Assembly (NCBI RefSeq): GCF_001443045.1
Contig: NZ_LKPJ01000024.1
Location: 35,766 to 99,765, forward strand
Direction: 5' to 3'
Length of the DNA stretch: 64,000 nt
DNA from: Burkholderia ambifaria
GTDB taxonomy: Bacteria > Pseudomonadota > Gammaproteobacteria > Burkholderiales > Burkholderiaceae
The notes beneath the pieces are model-generated. The model was not told the origin of the DNA. It was given only the letters and a program-made list of their open reading frames with translations, and did no database searches. The position numbers and the translations under genes are program-made. This document shows positions 46,449 to 55,500 of the stretch, piece by piece (the first letter of the stretch is position 1; every line of letters begins with the position of its first letter).

Positions 46449-47408
46449 ATGGCATTGCCCGCCGCCCTGCAGAACCTGACGCTGCCCGTCATCGCGTCGC
46501 CGATGTTCATCGTCAGCTACCCCGAACTCGTGCTCGCGCAATGCAAGGCGGGTATCGTCGGATCATTCCCCGCGCTCAACGCCCGTCCGGCCGAACTGCT
46601 CGACGAGTGGCTCACGCAGATCCAGTCCGAGCTCGCGGACCACAAGGCGAAGCACCCGGACGCGGTGATCGGCCCGATCGCGGTCAACCAGATCGTCCAC
46701 CAGTCGAACGTGCGGCTCGAGCATGACGTGCGCGTGTGCGTCGAGCACAAGGTGCCGATCTTCATCACGAGCCTGCGCGCGCCGGCGCGCGAGATCGTCG
46801 ACGCGGTGCACAGCTACGGCGGCATCGTGCTGCACGACGTGATCAACCTGCGTCACGCGCAGAAGGCGCTCGAAGCCGGCGTCGACGGGCTGATTCTCGT
46901 CGCGGCCGGCGCCGGCGGCCACGCGGGCACGACCTCGCCGTTCGCGCTCGTCGGCGAAGTGCGCCAGATGTTCGACGGCCCGATCGTGCTGTCCGGCTCG
47001 ATCGCGAACGGCGGCTCGATCCTCGCCGCGCAGGCGATGGGCGCCGACTTCGCGTACATGGGCACGCGCTTTATCGCGACGCAGGAAGCGCACGCGGTCG
47101 AGGACTACAAGCACGCGATCCTCAACGCGAAATCGTCCGACATCATCTACACGAACCTCTTCACCGGCGTGCACGGCAACTACATCCGCGAGAGCATCGA
47201 GAAGGCCGGCCTCGATCCGGACGCGCTGCCGGAATCGGACAAGTCGAAGATGAACTTCGGCGGCGACAAGGCGAAGGCATGGAAGGACATCTGGGGCGCC
47301 GGCCAGGGCGTCGGCCTGATGGACGACCTGCCGAGCGTCGGCGCGCTCGTCGAGCGGCTGAAGCGCGAGTACGACGACGCGAAGGCACGGCTCGGCATCG
47401 CCCGCTGA
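46449..47408 (+). CDS. Nitronate monooxygenase
   Basis: A 319-residue FMN TIM-barrel oxidoreductase oxidising nitronates (2-nitropropane dioxygenase type). PVIASPMFIVSYPELVLAQCKAGIVGSFPALNARP, HDVINLRHAQKALEAGVDGLILVAAGAGGHAGTTS, and GGSILAAQAMGADFAYMGTRFIATQEA are family hallmarks. The ATG at 46449 fits the conserved start MALPAAL, with CTGGAGACATC just upstream. Confidence 0.92.
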   Translation: MALPAALQNLTLPVIASPMFIVSYPELVLAQCKAGIVGSFPALNARPAELLDEWLTQIQSELADHKAKHPDAVIGPIAVNQIVHQSNVRLEHDVRVCVEHKVPIFITSLRAPAREIVDAVHSYGGIVLHDVINLRHAQKALEAGVDGLILVAAGAGGHAGTTSPFALVGEVRQMFDGPIVLSGSIANGGSILAAQAMGADFAYMGTRFIATQEAHAVEDYKHAILNAKSSDIIYTNLFTGVHGNYIRESIEKAGLDPDALPESDKSKMNFGGDKAKAWKDIWGAGQGVGLMDDLPSVGALVERLKREYDDAKARLGIAR

Positions 47409-47455
47409 AGCAGGCGGCGGGTTGCTCCACCGCCGCGCCTGATGCCGGCCCCAAC

Positions 47456-47491
47456 AAAAAAGCGCGAACCGCACACGGCTCGCGCTTTTTT
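47456..47491. terminator. Bidirectional intrinsic terminator
   Basis: AAAAAAGCGCGA and TCGCGCTTTTTT form a 12-bp stem with A/T on both sides, serving the convergent nitronate monooxygenase and LysR genes. Confidence 0.9.
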
Positions 47492-47520
47492 CATGTCCAC
47501 CCGCGGACGGCCGGCGCCGC

Positions 47521-48483
47521 TCAGCCCGCGCGCTTGATCCGCGTGATCGGCAACACGCGCAGGCGCGACTCGATCGACGGGCACAGCGACTGCCCTTCGA
47601 ATCGCGCGGCGAGGAAATCGACGAACGAACGCACCTTCGCGGACACATGGCGGCGGCTCGCGTACACCGCATAGATCGGCGCCTCGTGCGGCGGCACGGA
47701 GTCGAGCAGCACCGGCACGAGGCGGCCGGATTCGATGTCGTCGCCGACCACCTCGGTGCCGAGCAGCGCGATGCCCGCGCCCGCGAGCACGGCCGCGCGC
47801 AGCCCTTCGAGATGGTTCACGATCAGGTTGCCGTTCAGGCTCACGCGCGACGCGGCGGCCGCGTCGATCACCAGCGAATCGAGCATCGTCGAATTCGAAT
47901 CGCGGCGCAGATAGTTGTGGTGCGCGAGATCGGCAATCGTCTGAGGCGTGCCGTGCTTCTCGAGATACGCGGGCGACGCGACCAGCAAGATGTGCGCGGT
48001 CGCGATCTGCCGTGCGACCAGCGACGACGATTTCAGTCCGTTCGGCGCCGCGCGCACCGCGACGTCATAGCCTTCCTCGATCAGGTCGACCACGCGATCG
48101 GACAGCGTCATGTCGACGGTCACGTCCGGGAACCGGCCTGCATAGTCGGTGACGGCCTGCATCACGTGCCGCAATCCGAACGCGGACAGCGACGTCACGC
48201 GCAGGCGGCCCTGCGGCACGACGCTCGCGGCGCCGACCGCCTGTCCGGCTTCGTCGAGTTCCGACAGCGCCTGCACGAGGCGCTCATAGTATTCGCGTCC
48301 CGCCTCGGTCGGCGCGACACGTCGTGTCGTACGATGCAGCAGCCGCGCGCCGAGCTGCTGCTCGAGATGCATCACGTGCTTGCTCGCCATCGCGGCCGAC
48401 ATCTGCATGCGCTCGGCCGCGCCGACGAAGCTGCCCACTTCGACGACGTAGCGAAACACATTCATGCTGACGAGGGTATCCAT
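47521..48483 (-). CDS. LysR-family transcriptional regulator
   Basis: A 320-residue LTTR. HTH NVFRYVVEVGSFVGAAERMQMSAAMASKHVMHLEQQLGARLLHRTTRRV, cofactor domain GRLRVTSLSAFGLRHVMQAVTDYAGRFPDVTVDMTLSD. The ATG at 48483 gives the common start MDTL. No obvious partner; it lies convergent to nitronate monooxygenase and upstream of the porin terminator. Confidence 0.9.
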   Translation of the reverse strand: MDTLVSMNVFRYVVEVGSFVGAAERMQMSAAMASKHVMHLEQQLGARLLHRTTRRVAPTEAGREYYERLVQALSELDEAGQAVGAASVVPQGRLRVTSLSAFGLRHVMQAVTDYAGRFPDVTVDMTLSDRVVDLIEEGYDVAVRAAPNGLKSSSLVARQIATAHILLVASPAYLEKHGTPQTIADLAHHNYLRRDSNSTMLDSLVIDAAAASRVSLNGNLIVNHLEGLRAAVLAGAGIALLGTEVVGDDIESGRLVPVLLDSVPPHEAPIYAVYASRRHVSAKVRSFVDFLAARFEGQSLCPSIESRLRVLPITRIKRAG

Positions 48484-48565
48484 CGAACTAGCTCGCAATT
48501 CCTGGGAATCATGCAATTACGAGATAGGGTAACAAAGGCGAGGAAACAAAAAGGTCAACAAAAGC

Positions 48566-48596
48566 AAAACGGCGCCGCGGATGGCGGCGCCGTTTT
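48566..48596. terminator. Intrinsic terminator downstream of the porin
   Basis: A 13-bp stem (AAAACGGCGCCGC with its complement) and a 5-base loop, with A/T ends on both sides, 60 bp after the porin stop. Confidence 0.9.
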
Positions 48597-48655
48597 GGGG
48601 CGGAAAGCCGGCAGGCGGGACGCGCGCTGCGTGTGCGCGCCCTGCGAACGAATCG

Positions 48656-49732
48656 TCAGAACTTCGCGCGGATGCCGGCGCCGAACGTGTTGCCGCTCGA
48701 CAGGCCGCTGATGTGGTCGTTCATGTACGCGGCGTAGACGTCGGTGCGCTTGGACAGCGGATAGTCGTAGCCGACGGCCCAGGTCTGGCGCGTCTGGTCT
48801 AGGCCGCCCGCGTCGCGCGAGTATGCGTACGACGCCATCGCGTTGCCGACGCCGAGCGGCACCGACACGCCGCCCTGCGCGGTGTTCACGTGCCAGCTGC
48901 CCGCGACCTGGTCGTTCTTCGTATACATATACTGGCCGAACAGCTTCACGTACTTCAGGTCGTAGGTCGCGCCGACCAGGCCGATGCCCTGGCTCTTCAT
49001 GCCGGTTACGAGCGAGCTCAGGTCCTGCGGGCCGTTGTTGAAGTTCACGTACTGGTAGACGGCGGTCGCCGCGAACGGGCCGTTCGCGTAGTTGAACTGC
49101 GCGCTCCACTTCTTCGAGCGGTTGTCGCCGGCCGTGTTGCCGAGCGCGTACATCGCCGCGAAATTCAGGCCGCCGAACGAAGGCGACGTGTAAGACAGCG
49201 CGTTGTTCCAGCCCGAATCGCCGACCGCGCCCTGGTCGCTCGGATAGGTCGGGAACGTGCCGAGGCCGAGGAACACGTGGTACACCATCGGCGAGAAGGT
49301 GTACGAGTCGTAGAACGGGTTGAACAGGATCGTCGACAGGAACAGGTGCGTCGTCAGGCGGCCCGCCGTCACCGTGCCGTACGGCGAGCTGACGCCGACG
49401 TACGCGTTGCGCGCGAAGAACGTGTCGCCCTGGAAGCGGCCGAACTGGCCGTTCTGCGCACGGAAGAAGCTTTCCATCGTGAAGATCGCCTTGTAGCCGC
49501 CGCCGAGATCCTCTGCGCCGTGCAGGCCCCAGTACGACGTCGACATCCCGCCGCCCGACACGTTCCATGCGCGATTGCCGCCCGGGAACTTGGTTGCGCC
49601 GACCCATTCGTCGACCTGACCGTAGAGCGAAACGCTCGACTGCGCGTGGACGGGTGCGGTTGCCGCCACGCAGGCGGCCGCGGCGATCAGCTTGACGGAC
49701 GTGCGCGACGCACGGCGAGCGAATGCTTTCAT
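48656..49732 (-). CDS. Gram-negative general porin
   Basis: A 358-residue outer-membrane beta-barrel porin of the Burkholderia OpcP/OmpC-like type. Sec signal 1-30 (ending APVHA). Mature start QSSVSLYGQVDEWVG and C-terminal aromatic end GAGIRAKF with Phe. L3-region SFFRAQNGQFGRFQGDTFFARNAYVGVSSPYGTVTAGR is typical. GGAG precedes the ATG. Probably a solute channel, not specifically assignable. Confidence 0.93.
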   Translation of the reverse strand: MKAFARRASRTSVKLIAAAACVAATAPVHAQSSVSLYGQVDEWVGATKFPGGNRAWNVSGGGMSTSYWGLHGAEDLGGGYKAIFTMESFFRAQNGQFGRFQGDTFFARNAYVGVSSPYGTVTAGRLTTHLFLSTILFNPFYDSYTFSPMVYHVFLGLGTFPTYPSDQGAVGDSGWNNALSYTSPSFGGLNFAAMYALGNTAGDNRSKKWSAQFNYANGPFAATAVYQYVNFNNGPQDLSSLVTGMKSQGIGLVGATYDLKYVKLFGQYMYTKNDQVAGSWHVNTAQGGVSVPLGVGNAMASYAYSRDAGGLDQTRQTWAVGYDYPLSKRTDVYAAYMNDHISGLSSGNTFGAGIRAKF

Positions 49733-50100
49733 GGGATCTCCAGGTTTTGTCGAATAGTCGATAAGTGGCGCGAGCGTTGTTTTTGGAGCCGATTGCTTGC
49801 GTCGTATGGGGCGCAGCCATCTTTACGGATCATTTGTCCGGTCAAAATTGCGCGCACTTATTGCGGGTATAGCGACGGCATTAACTTCGCGAAATCGACA
49901 CGTGACCGGGCGCGCGTCAGCGGCCCCGCGCGGAGCGGGCACGCGACCGGACGGCCGCGGGGCGCGCGCGTGCCGGGCGCGAAAGATAGCGCAATGCTGC
50001 GGGAAAATCAGCGGAAATCTGCGCGCGACTGTGGCGAATTCGCATCACAGCCGGCGGGGGGGAACGAACGCGCGGGGCGCTCAGCGAACGCGCAGGGCGC
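49733..50100. other. Gene-free region upstream of the porin
   Basis: About 370 bp without a supported gene. The porin leader has GGAG and an AT-richer stretch (49740-49860) that likely holds its promoter. No operator could be assigned. The remainder is GC-rich and featureless. Confidence 0.5.
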
Positions 50101-50592
50101 TCAGTTTCGGTAGAACGGGGAGAAAAACGGCGAGTGGGAAGGTTCTTCCTGCGCGCGAGGCGGCGGCATCGGACGGCCGCCGCGCTCCTCGTTGTAGCGC
50201 GCGACGTCGGCGCGGATCGAGCCGGCACGCAGCGGCACGTTGCCGCCGCCGGGTGGCCGCGGCATCTGGCGGGAGTCGGCGCTGATCGGGCGATACGGGC
50301 TCTGCGCGGCGTAATGGCCGTACGACGGCGTCGGCCGCAGCCCCCAGCGGGAACCATAGCCGCTCACGCCGCCGGCACGCGCGCCGGCACCGCCCGGCGG
50401 CAGTGCCCTGCGCCAGACCGGCGCGTTGCCGGCCGGCCGGCCATAGGCGTGCATGTCGCCGCCACCGAAACCGTGGCCGCCGAACGCCTGGCCGCCGTGC
50501 GGCGGTTGCGCGAGCGCGAGCGGCACCAGCAGCGCGCCGAGCACGCCCGCCACCCATCGTCCGACCTTCAGTTTCACCCGTTCCGTCATCAT
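50101..50592 (-). CDS. Exported Gly/Pro-rich hypothetical protein
   Basis: A 163-residue protein with a probable signal peptide (positively charged start, hydrophobic VAGVLGALLVPLALAQ). The mature part is Gly/Pro/Arg/His-rich (GGQAFGGHGFGGGDMHAYGRPAGN) with Tyr/Gly stretches and no known domain. It may be periplasmic or cell-envelope associated. Two start Met codons occur at 50592 and 50589. No function is recognised. Confidence 0.6.
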   Translation of the reverse strand: MMTERVKLKVGRWVAGVLGALLVPLALAQPPHGGQAFGGHGFGGGDMHAYGRPAGNAPVWRRALPPGGAGARAGGVSGYGSRWGLRPTPSYGHYAAQSPYRPISADSRQMPRPPGGGNVPLRAGSIRADVARYNEERGGRPMPPPRAQEEPSHSPFFSPFYRN

Positions 50593-50710
50593 TCAGTGCC
50601 TGTTACCGCTCGCCGCCGGCCGTTTCCAGCCAACGCAAGCCTTTCAGCAGTAATTTATGAGCGGTCCGAAACGGTGTCGAGCCAAAAAGTGTTAGGTCGC
50701 GGGCATCGGT

Positions 50711-50725
50711 GTAACACCATGTTAC
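50711..50725. promoter_or_regulatory. GTAAC-N5-GTTAC inverted repeat in a 342-bp gap
   Basis: A palindromic GTAAC/GTTAC repeat with a 5-base centre in the gap 50593-50934 between the exported protein and symporter genes. The gap is AT-richer than the rest, so it probably contains both divergent promoters. No other feature is visible. Confidence 0.4.
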
Positions 50726-50934
50726 TGCTAGGTTTTTTCACTTCATGGCGCAATCGTGGCAGAACATTCTTCTGCCATTTTGCGCAACAGCGGGCCGCCG
50801 CGGACGCCCGCTGTTGCATGCAATCGATTCATCAATTGATTCGCACAATGAATTTGCGTATTGAATAGTCAATCGGGACAATATCGGCTTCACGCGCGAG
50901 GTGCGCGCCCGCCGTTTCCGAATCGAGTTTCCCG

Positions 50935-51978
50935 ATGGCCCGTCCCCGTTTCCTTCCCGACAACTTCACGCTCGCGCTCGTCGGCACCGTCGTGCTCGCG
51001 AGCCTGCTGCCGTGCCGCGGCCCGGCCGCCCATGCGTTCAACTGGGCGACCAACATCGCGGTCGGCCTGCTGTTCTTCCTGCATGGCGCGAAGCTGTCGC
51101 GCGAAGCCGTCGTCGCGGGCGCGACCCACTGGCGGCTGCATGCGGTCGTGCTGCTCAGCACGTTCGCGCTGTTCCCGCTGCTCGGCCTCGCGCTGAAGCC
51201 CGTGCTGCAGCCGCTCGTCACGCCGACGCTCTATGCCGGCGTGCTCTTTCTGTGCACGCTGCCGTCGACGGTCCAGTCGTCGATCGCGTTCACGTCGATC
51301 GCGAAGGGCAACGTGCCGGCCGCCGTGTGCGCGGCGTCCGCGTCGAGCCTGCTCGGGATCTTCGTGACGCCGGCGCTCGTCGGGCTGATGATCACGTCGC
51401 AGTCGGCCGCGGCCGCGTCGCCGTGGAGCACCGTCGGCAGCATCGTGATGCAGCTGCTCGTGCCGTTCATCGCCGGCCAGCTGCTGCGGCCCGTGATCGG
51501 CGGCTGGATCGACCGCAATCGCGGCGTGCTGCGCTTCGTCGACCAGGGCTCGATCCTGCTCGTCGTCTACGTCGCGTTCAGCGAGGCCGTAAACCAGGGG
51601 CTGTGGCACCAGATTCCGGCGCGCGCGCTCGGCGGCCTGCTGGTCGTCAACGTCGTGCTGCTCGTGATCGCGCTGGTGCTGACCACGGTCGTCAGCAAGC
51701 GGCTCGGCTTCAACCGGGCCGACCAGATCACGATCATTTTCTGCGGATCGAAGAAGAGCCTCGCGGCCGGCGTGCCGATGGCGAAGGTGATCTTCTCCGC
51801 GCAGGCGGTCGGCGCGATCGTGCTGCCGCTGATGCTGTTCCACCAGATCCAGCTGATGGCGTGCGCGGCGCTCGCGCAGCGCTGGGGCGCGCGCGACATG
51901 AGCGGCGAGCGTGACGGCGAGAGCGCCGCGGCCGGGACGGCGCGCACGCAGGGTGCGCTGAACGCGGGCAAGCACTGA
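50935..51978 (+). CDS. Bile acid:sodium symporter-like (SBF) transporter
   Basis: A 347-residue inner-membrane protein with nine to ten hydrophobic segments, of the SBF-like (YfeH) branch. Family-like features: TNIAVGLLFFLHGAKLSRE, SIAFTSIAKGNVPAAVCAASASSLLGIFVTP, and CGSKKSLAAGVPMAK. A hydrophilic C-terminus of about 35 residues is probably cytosolic. Substrate unknown. Confidence 0.88.
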   Translation: MARPRFLPDNFTLALVGTVVLASLLPCRGPAAHAFNWATNIAVGLLFFLHGAKLSREAVVAGATHWRLHAVVLLSTFALFPLLGLALKPVLQPLVTPTLYAGVLFLCTLPSTVQSSIAFTSIAKGNVPAAVCAASASSLLGIFVTPALVGLMITSQSAAAASPWSTVGSIVMQLLVPFIAGQLLRPVIGGWIDRNRGVLRFVDQGSILLVVYVAFSEAVNQGLWHQIPARALGGLLVVNVVLLVIALVLTTVVSKRLGFNRADQITIIFCGSKKSLAAGVPMAKVIFSAQAVGAIVLPLMLFHQIQLMACAALAQRWGARDMSGERDGESAAAGTARTQGALNAGKH

Positions 51979-52042
51979 CGCGGGAGGGCGCGGCCGGCAT
52001 GGCTGGCCGCCGCTGGGTATTCGCCGTTCTGCTTCCGTCCCG

Positions 52043-52131
52043 CGGCTCTCGGCTCTCGGCTCTCGGCTCTCGGCCTTCCGCCTTCCCGCCTTCCCGCCTT
52101 CCCGCCTCAGCCTCAGCCTCAGCCTCAGCCT
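52043..52131. repeat. Three adjoining microsatellites
   Basis: CGGCTCT four times (52043-52070), CTTCCCGC three times (52082-52105), then CCTCAG four times and a partial copy (52105-52131). They fill most of the gap between the symporter and the EAL-GGDEF gene. No gene is supported here. Confidence 0.85.
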
Positions 52132-52272
52132 CTACCACCGCGCCGCCGCGTCCCTTCAGCCCGCCGCGGCGCATGCACCAGCAACGTGCATCGCGTCACG
52201 AAATCTTCATTCAATTCTCTGCACGCGCTGCCGTTAAAGTCGGGCGTCCCATCGTCTCTGCCGTCCTCGTCA

Positions 52273-54111
52273 ATGCCCGCGCCCCATCCCGATTCGTCCG
52301 CCGCCCCCACCACGCGCCTGATCGCGGAGCGCGCGCTCGCCGCCGTGTTCCAACCGATCGTCGACCTCGGATCCGGCACGGTCGTCGGTTACGAAGGCCT
52401 GATCCGCGGCCCGCGCGGCACCGATCTCGAGCCGCCGGCCGCGCTGTTCGCGCAGGCCGCCCGCGACGGCACGACCGTCGCGCTCGAACAGGCGGCCGCG
52501 CTCACGTGCCTCGACGCGTTCGCGGCACTCGGCTGCGACGGCAAGCTGTTCCTCAACTTCAGCGCGGGCACGATCGAGCAACTCGCGCGCGAACGCGAGC
52601 GCGCGCGGCAGCTGCTCGGCCGCGCACGGGTCGGCGCCGAGCGCATCGTGATCGAGCTGACCGAGCAGACCGCGATACCGGACATCGCGCGCATCGAGCC
52701 GGCAGTCGCGTCGCTGCGCGACGCGGGCATCCAGTTCGCGCTCGACGACTACGGCACCGCGAACGCGAGCATGAACCTGTGGCTGCGCCTGCATCCGGAC
52801 GTCGTGAAGATCGACCGCTTCTTCATCCACGACATCGCCCGCGACCCGCTCAAGTTCGAGGCGGTCAGGGCGATGCAGCACTTCGCGCAGGCGAGCGGTG
52901 CGCAGCTGATCGCGGAAGGCATCGAGAACGCGTGCGACCTGATGGTCGTGCGCGACATGGGCATCTGCTGCGTGCAGGGCTTCCTGCTCGGCCGGCCGAA
53001 CGCGCATCCGCCGCGGGTCGTCGCGCCGGCCGCGCGCGACGCGATCCGCACCCCGCACATCGCGGTGTTCCCGGGCGCCACGCGCACCGTGCGGCCGGCC
53101 GGCACGATCGCGGCGAAGATGCTGGTCCCGGCGCCCGCGCTGCCGCGCGATGCGAGCAGCAACGACGTGCTGGACCTGTTCAACCGGATGCCGGGCCTGC
53201 ACGCGGTCGCGCTCGTCGAACGCGGGCGGCCGGTCGCGCTCGTGAACCGGCGCGGCTTCATGGACCGCTTCGCACTGCCGTACCACCGCGAGGTGTTCGG
53301 CAAGAAGCCGTGCCTGCAATTCGCGAACGACGCGCCGCTGATGATCGACAACGCGACGACGGTCGAACAGCTCGCGATGCTGCTCGCAAGCCACGACCAG
53401 CGTTATCTCGCGGATGGTTTCGTGATCACCGAACACGGCCGCTACGTCGGGCTCGGCACCGGCGAGAGTCTCGTGCGCGCGGTGACCGAAGTGCGCATCG
53501 AGGCCGCGCGTTACGCGAATCCGCTGACCTTCCTGCCCGGCAACATCCCGATCAGCGCACACATCGACCGCCTGCTGGAGCGCGACGCCGGTTTCCACGC
53601 GTGCTACGTCGACCTGAACCAGTTCAAGCCGTTCAACGACCAGTACGGCTACTGGCAGGGCGACGAAGTGCTGAAGTTCGCGGCCACCGTGCTGGCCGGC
53701 GTGTGCGATCCGCAGCGTGACTTCCTCGGGCACGTCGGCGGCGACGATTTCCTCGTGCTGTTCCAGCGCGACGACTGGCGCACGCGTGCGGCCGACGCGA
53801 TCGCGCGCTTCAACGACGGCGCGCAGCGCTTCTACACGCAGGCCGACCGGCTGGCGGGCGGGCTGCGCGGCGAGGACCGCCACGGCAACCCCGCGTTCTT
53901 TGGTTTCGTGACGATGGCGATCGGCGCGGTTGGCGTGCCGGCCGGTGCGAACGGCGCGATGCGCTACGGCAGCGACGAGATCGCGTCGGTTGCGGCGCTC
54001 GCGAAACGGCGCGCGAAACAGCAGCCGGGCGGGCTCGCGGTCGTCGATCTCGACGCGGGCCGCGCGGCGCTGCGGGAACGCGGCGAGCCGCCGCACGCGG
54101 CGGCGGGCTGA
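52273..54111 (+). CDS. EAL-first, GGDEF-last c-di-GMP signalling protein
   Basis: A 612-residue cytosolic protein with an unusual order. N-terminal EAL-type domain (about 20-260) with EGL at 41-43 in place of EAL, FLNFS, VIELTEQ, LDDYGTANASMN, VKIDRFFIHDI and LIAEGIE retained. A middle region (about 295-430) resembles a CBS pair (VALVERGRPVALVNRRGFMDRF; DQRYLADGFVITEHGRYVGLGTGES). The C-terminal GGDEF-type domain has YVDLNQFKPFNDQYGYWQGDEVLKFAA and GGDDF at 489-493. Either activity could be retained. No membrane segment. Confidence 0.88.
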   Translation: MPAPHPDSSAAPTTRLIAERALAAVFQPIVDLGSGTVVGYEGLIRGPRGTDLEPPAALFAQAARDGTTVALEQAAALTCLDAFAALGCDGKLFLNFSAGTIEQLARERERARQLLGRARVGAERIVIELTEQTAIPDIARIEPAVASLRDAGIQFALDDYGTANASMNLWLRLHPDVVKIDRFFIHDIARDPLKFEAVRAMQHFAQASGAQLIAEGIENACDLMVVRDMGICCVQGFLLGRPNAHPPRVVAPAARDAIRTPHIAVFPGATRTVRPAGTIAAKMLVPAPALPRDASSNDVLDLFNRMPGLHAVALVERGRPVALVNRRGFMDRFALPYHREVFGKKPCLQFANDAPLMIDNATTVEQLAMLLASHDQRYLADGFVITEHGRYVGLGTGESLVRAVTEVRIEAARYANPLTFLPGNIPISAHIDRLLERDAGFHACYVDLNQFKPFNDQYGYWQGDEVLKFAATVLAGVCDPQRDFLGHVGGDDFLVLFQRDDWRTRAADAIARFNDGAQRFYTQADRLAGGLRGEDRHGNPAFFGFVTMAIGAVGVPAGANGAMRYGSDEIASVAALAKRRAKQQPGGLAVVDLDAGRAALRERGEPPHAAAG

Positions 54112-54330
54112 ACGGCGGGCGGCTACCGACCGCAGGCAGGCTGCCTGCAGCAGACGGGCCGTCGGCTGCCCGAACAGCATCGACGGTGCGGCCCTTCCCG
54201 CGCCCCTGGCGCCCCGATCGACGGTGACGGACTGTCGAGCGTCCGCCCTTTGCGTCGAACATCCGGCCCGCCCATGTGACGCGCCGCCTTCCGAGCCCCC
54301 TTTCCGCGCGATCACCTTGCCTTTTCCGCG

Positions 54331-54467
54331 ATTTGTTTAGTATTTTTAGTAACGGCGTTTTCGCAGATTAGCGCGTAAAAAACCCATTATTTCCGGGTAT
54401 TCCCCGGCTATCCAGCCCTAATTAGGTACGGCGTTTTACTATACAATCGCCGTCACCCTAAACAAAT
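54331..54467. promoter_or_regulatory. LacI-operon control region with distant inverted repeat
   Basis: ATTTGTTTAG (54331-54340) and CTAAACAAAT (54458-54467) are a perfect 10-bp inverted pair 117 bp apart, flanking an AT-rich promoter region. Inside lie direct repeats ACGGCGTTTT at 54352 and 54428, and a -10-like TATACA (54440-54445) or TACAAT (54442-54447). The right half-site is 13 bp before the lacI ATG. Confidence 0.6.
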
Positions 54468-54480
54468 CGGATCCCGAACG

Positions 54481-55500
54481 ATGGGCACCACCATTCGCGA
54501 CGTTGCGCGGGCGGCAGAGGTCTCGATCGGCACCGTCTCCCGCGCGCTGAAAAACCAGCCGGGCCTGTCCGAAGCCACGCGCGCGCGCATCGTCGAAATC
54601 GCGCAGCGGCTCGGCTACGACCCGGCCCAGTTGCGTCCGCGCATCCGCCGGCTTACCTTCCTGCTGCATCGCCAGCACAACCGCTTTCCCGCCAGCCCGT
54701 TCTTCTCGCACGTGCTGCACGGCGTCGAGGACGCGTGCCGCGAGCGCGGCATCGTGCCGACGCTGCTCACGGTCGGCCCGAACGACGACGTGCTGCGCCA
54801 GATGCGCCCGCACGCCCCCGACGCGATCGCGGTGGCCGGCTTCATCGAGCCCGAGACGATCGAGGCGCTCGCCGCGACCGGCCGCCCGCTCGTGCTGATC
54901 GACCTGTGGGCGCCCGGCCTGCGCTCGGTGAACATCGACAACGCGACGGGCGCGGCGCTCGCGATGCGCCATCTACTCGCCACCGGCCGCTCGCGGATCG
55001 CGTTCATCGGCGGATCGGCCGCGCACTACAGCATCGCGCAGCGCGCGATCGGCTACCGGCGCGCGTTCTTCGAGGCCGGGCGGCTGTTCGATCCTGCGTA
55101 CGAAGTGACGATCGACGCCGGGCTCGACCCCGACACCGGCGCCGCGCGCGCGATGCAGCAGCTGCTCGATGCGCCGGGCCCGCGCCCCGACGCCGTGTTC
55201 GCGTACAACGACGCCGCCGCGCTGGCCGCGCAGCGCGTGTGCATCGCGCGTGGCGTGCGGATTCCGGAGGAGATCGCGATCGTCGGCTTCGACGACATCC
55301 CCGCCGCCGCGCACGCGAACCCGCCACTCACGACGCTCGCCGTCGACAAGGAAGCGCTCGGCCGCCGCGGCGTCGAACTGCTGCTCGCGGAAGCGCCCGA
55401 GCACACCGAGATCTCCCTGCCCGTCGAGCTGATCGTGCGGGCCAGCAGCCAGCCCGCCGGCTCGCCGGCATTCGATACCGCCACGGTCACCGAATCATGA
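54481..55500 (+). CDS. LacI-family transcriptional regulator
   Basis: A 339-residue repressor. HTH TIRDVARAAEVSIGTVSRALKNQPGLSEATRARIVEIAQRLGYDP and a periplasmic-binding-protein fold ligand domain (SVNIDNATGAALAMRHLLATGRSRIAFIGGSA; VFAYNDAAALAAQR; FDDIPAAAHANPPLTTL). It heads an operon with an isomerase and kinase through an ATGA overlap, so it probably responds to a sugar. Confidence 0.95.
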   Translation: MGTTIRDVARAAEVSIGTVSRALKNQPGLSEATRARIVEIAQRLGYDPAQLRPRIRRLTFLLHRQHNRFPASPFFSHVLHGVEDACRERGIVPTLLTVGPNDDVLRQMRPHAPDAIAVAGFIEPETIEALAATGRPLVLIDLWAPGLRSVNIDNATGAALAMRHLLATGRSRIAFIGGSAAHYSIAQRAIGYRRAFFEAGRLFDPAYEVTIDAGLDPDTGAARAMQQLLDAPGPRPDAVFAYNDAAALAAQRVCIARGVRIPEEIAIVGFDDIPAAAHANPPLTTLAVDKEALGRRGVELLLAEAPEHTEISLPVELIVRASSQPAGSPAFDTATVTES

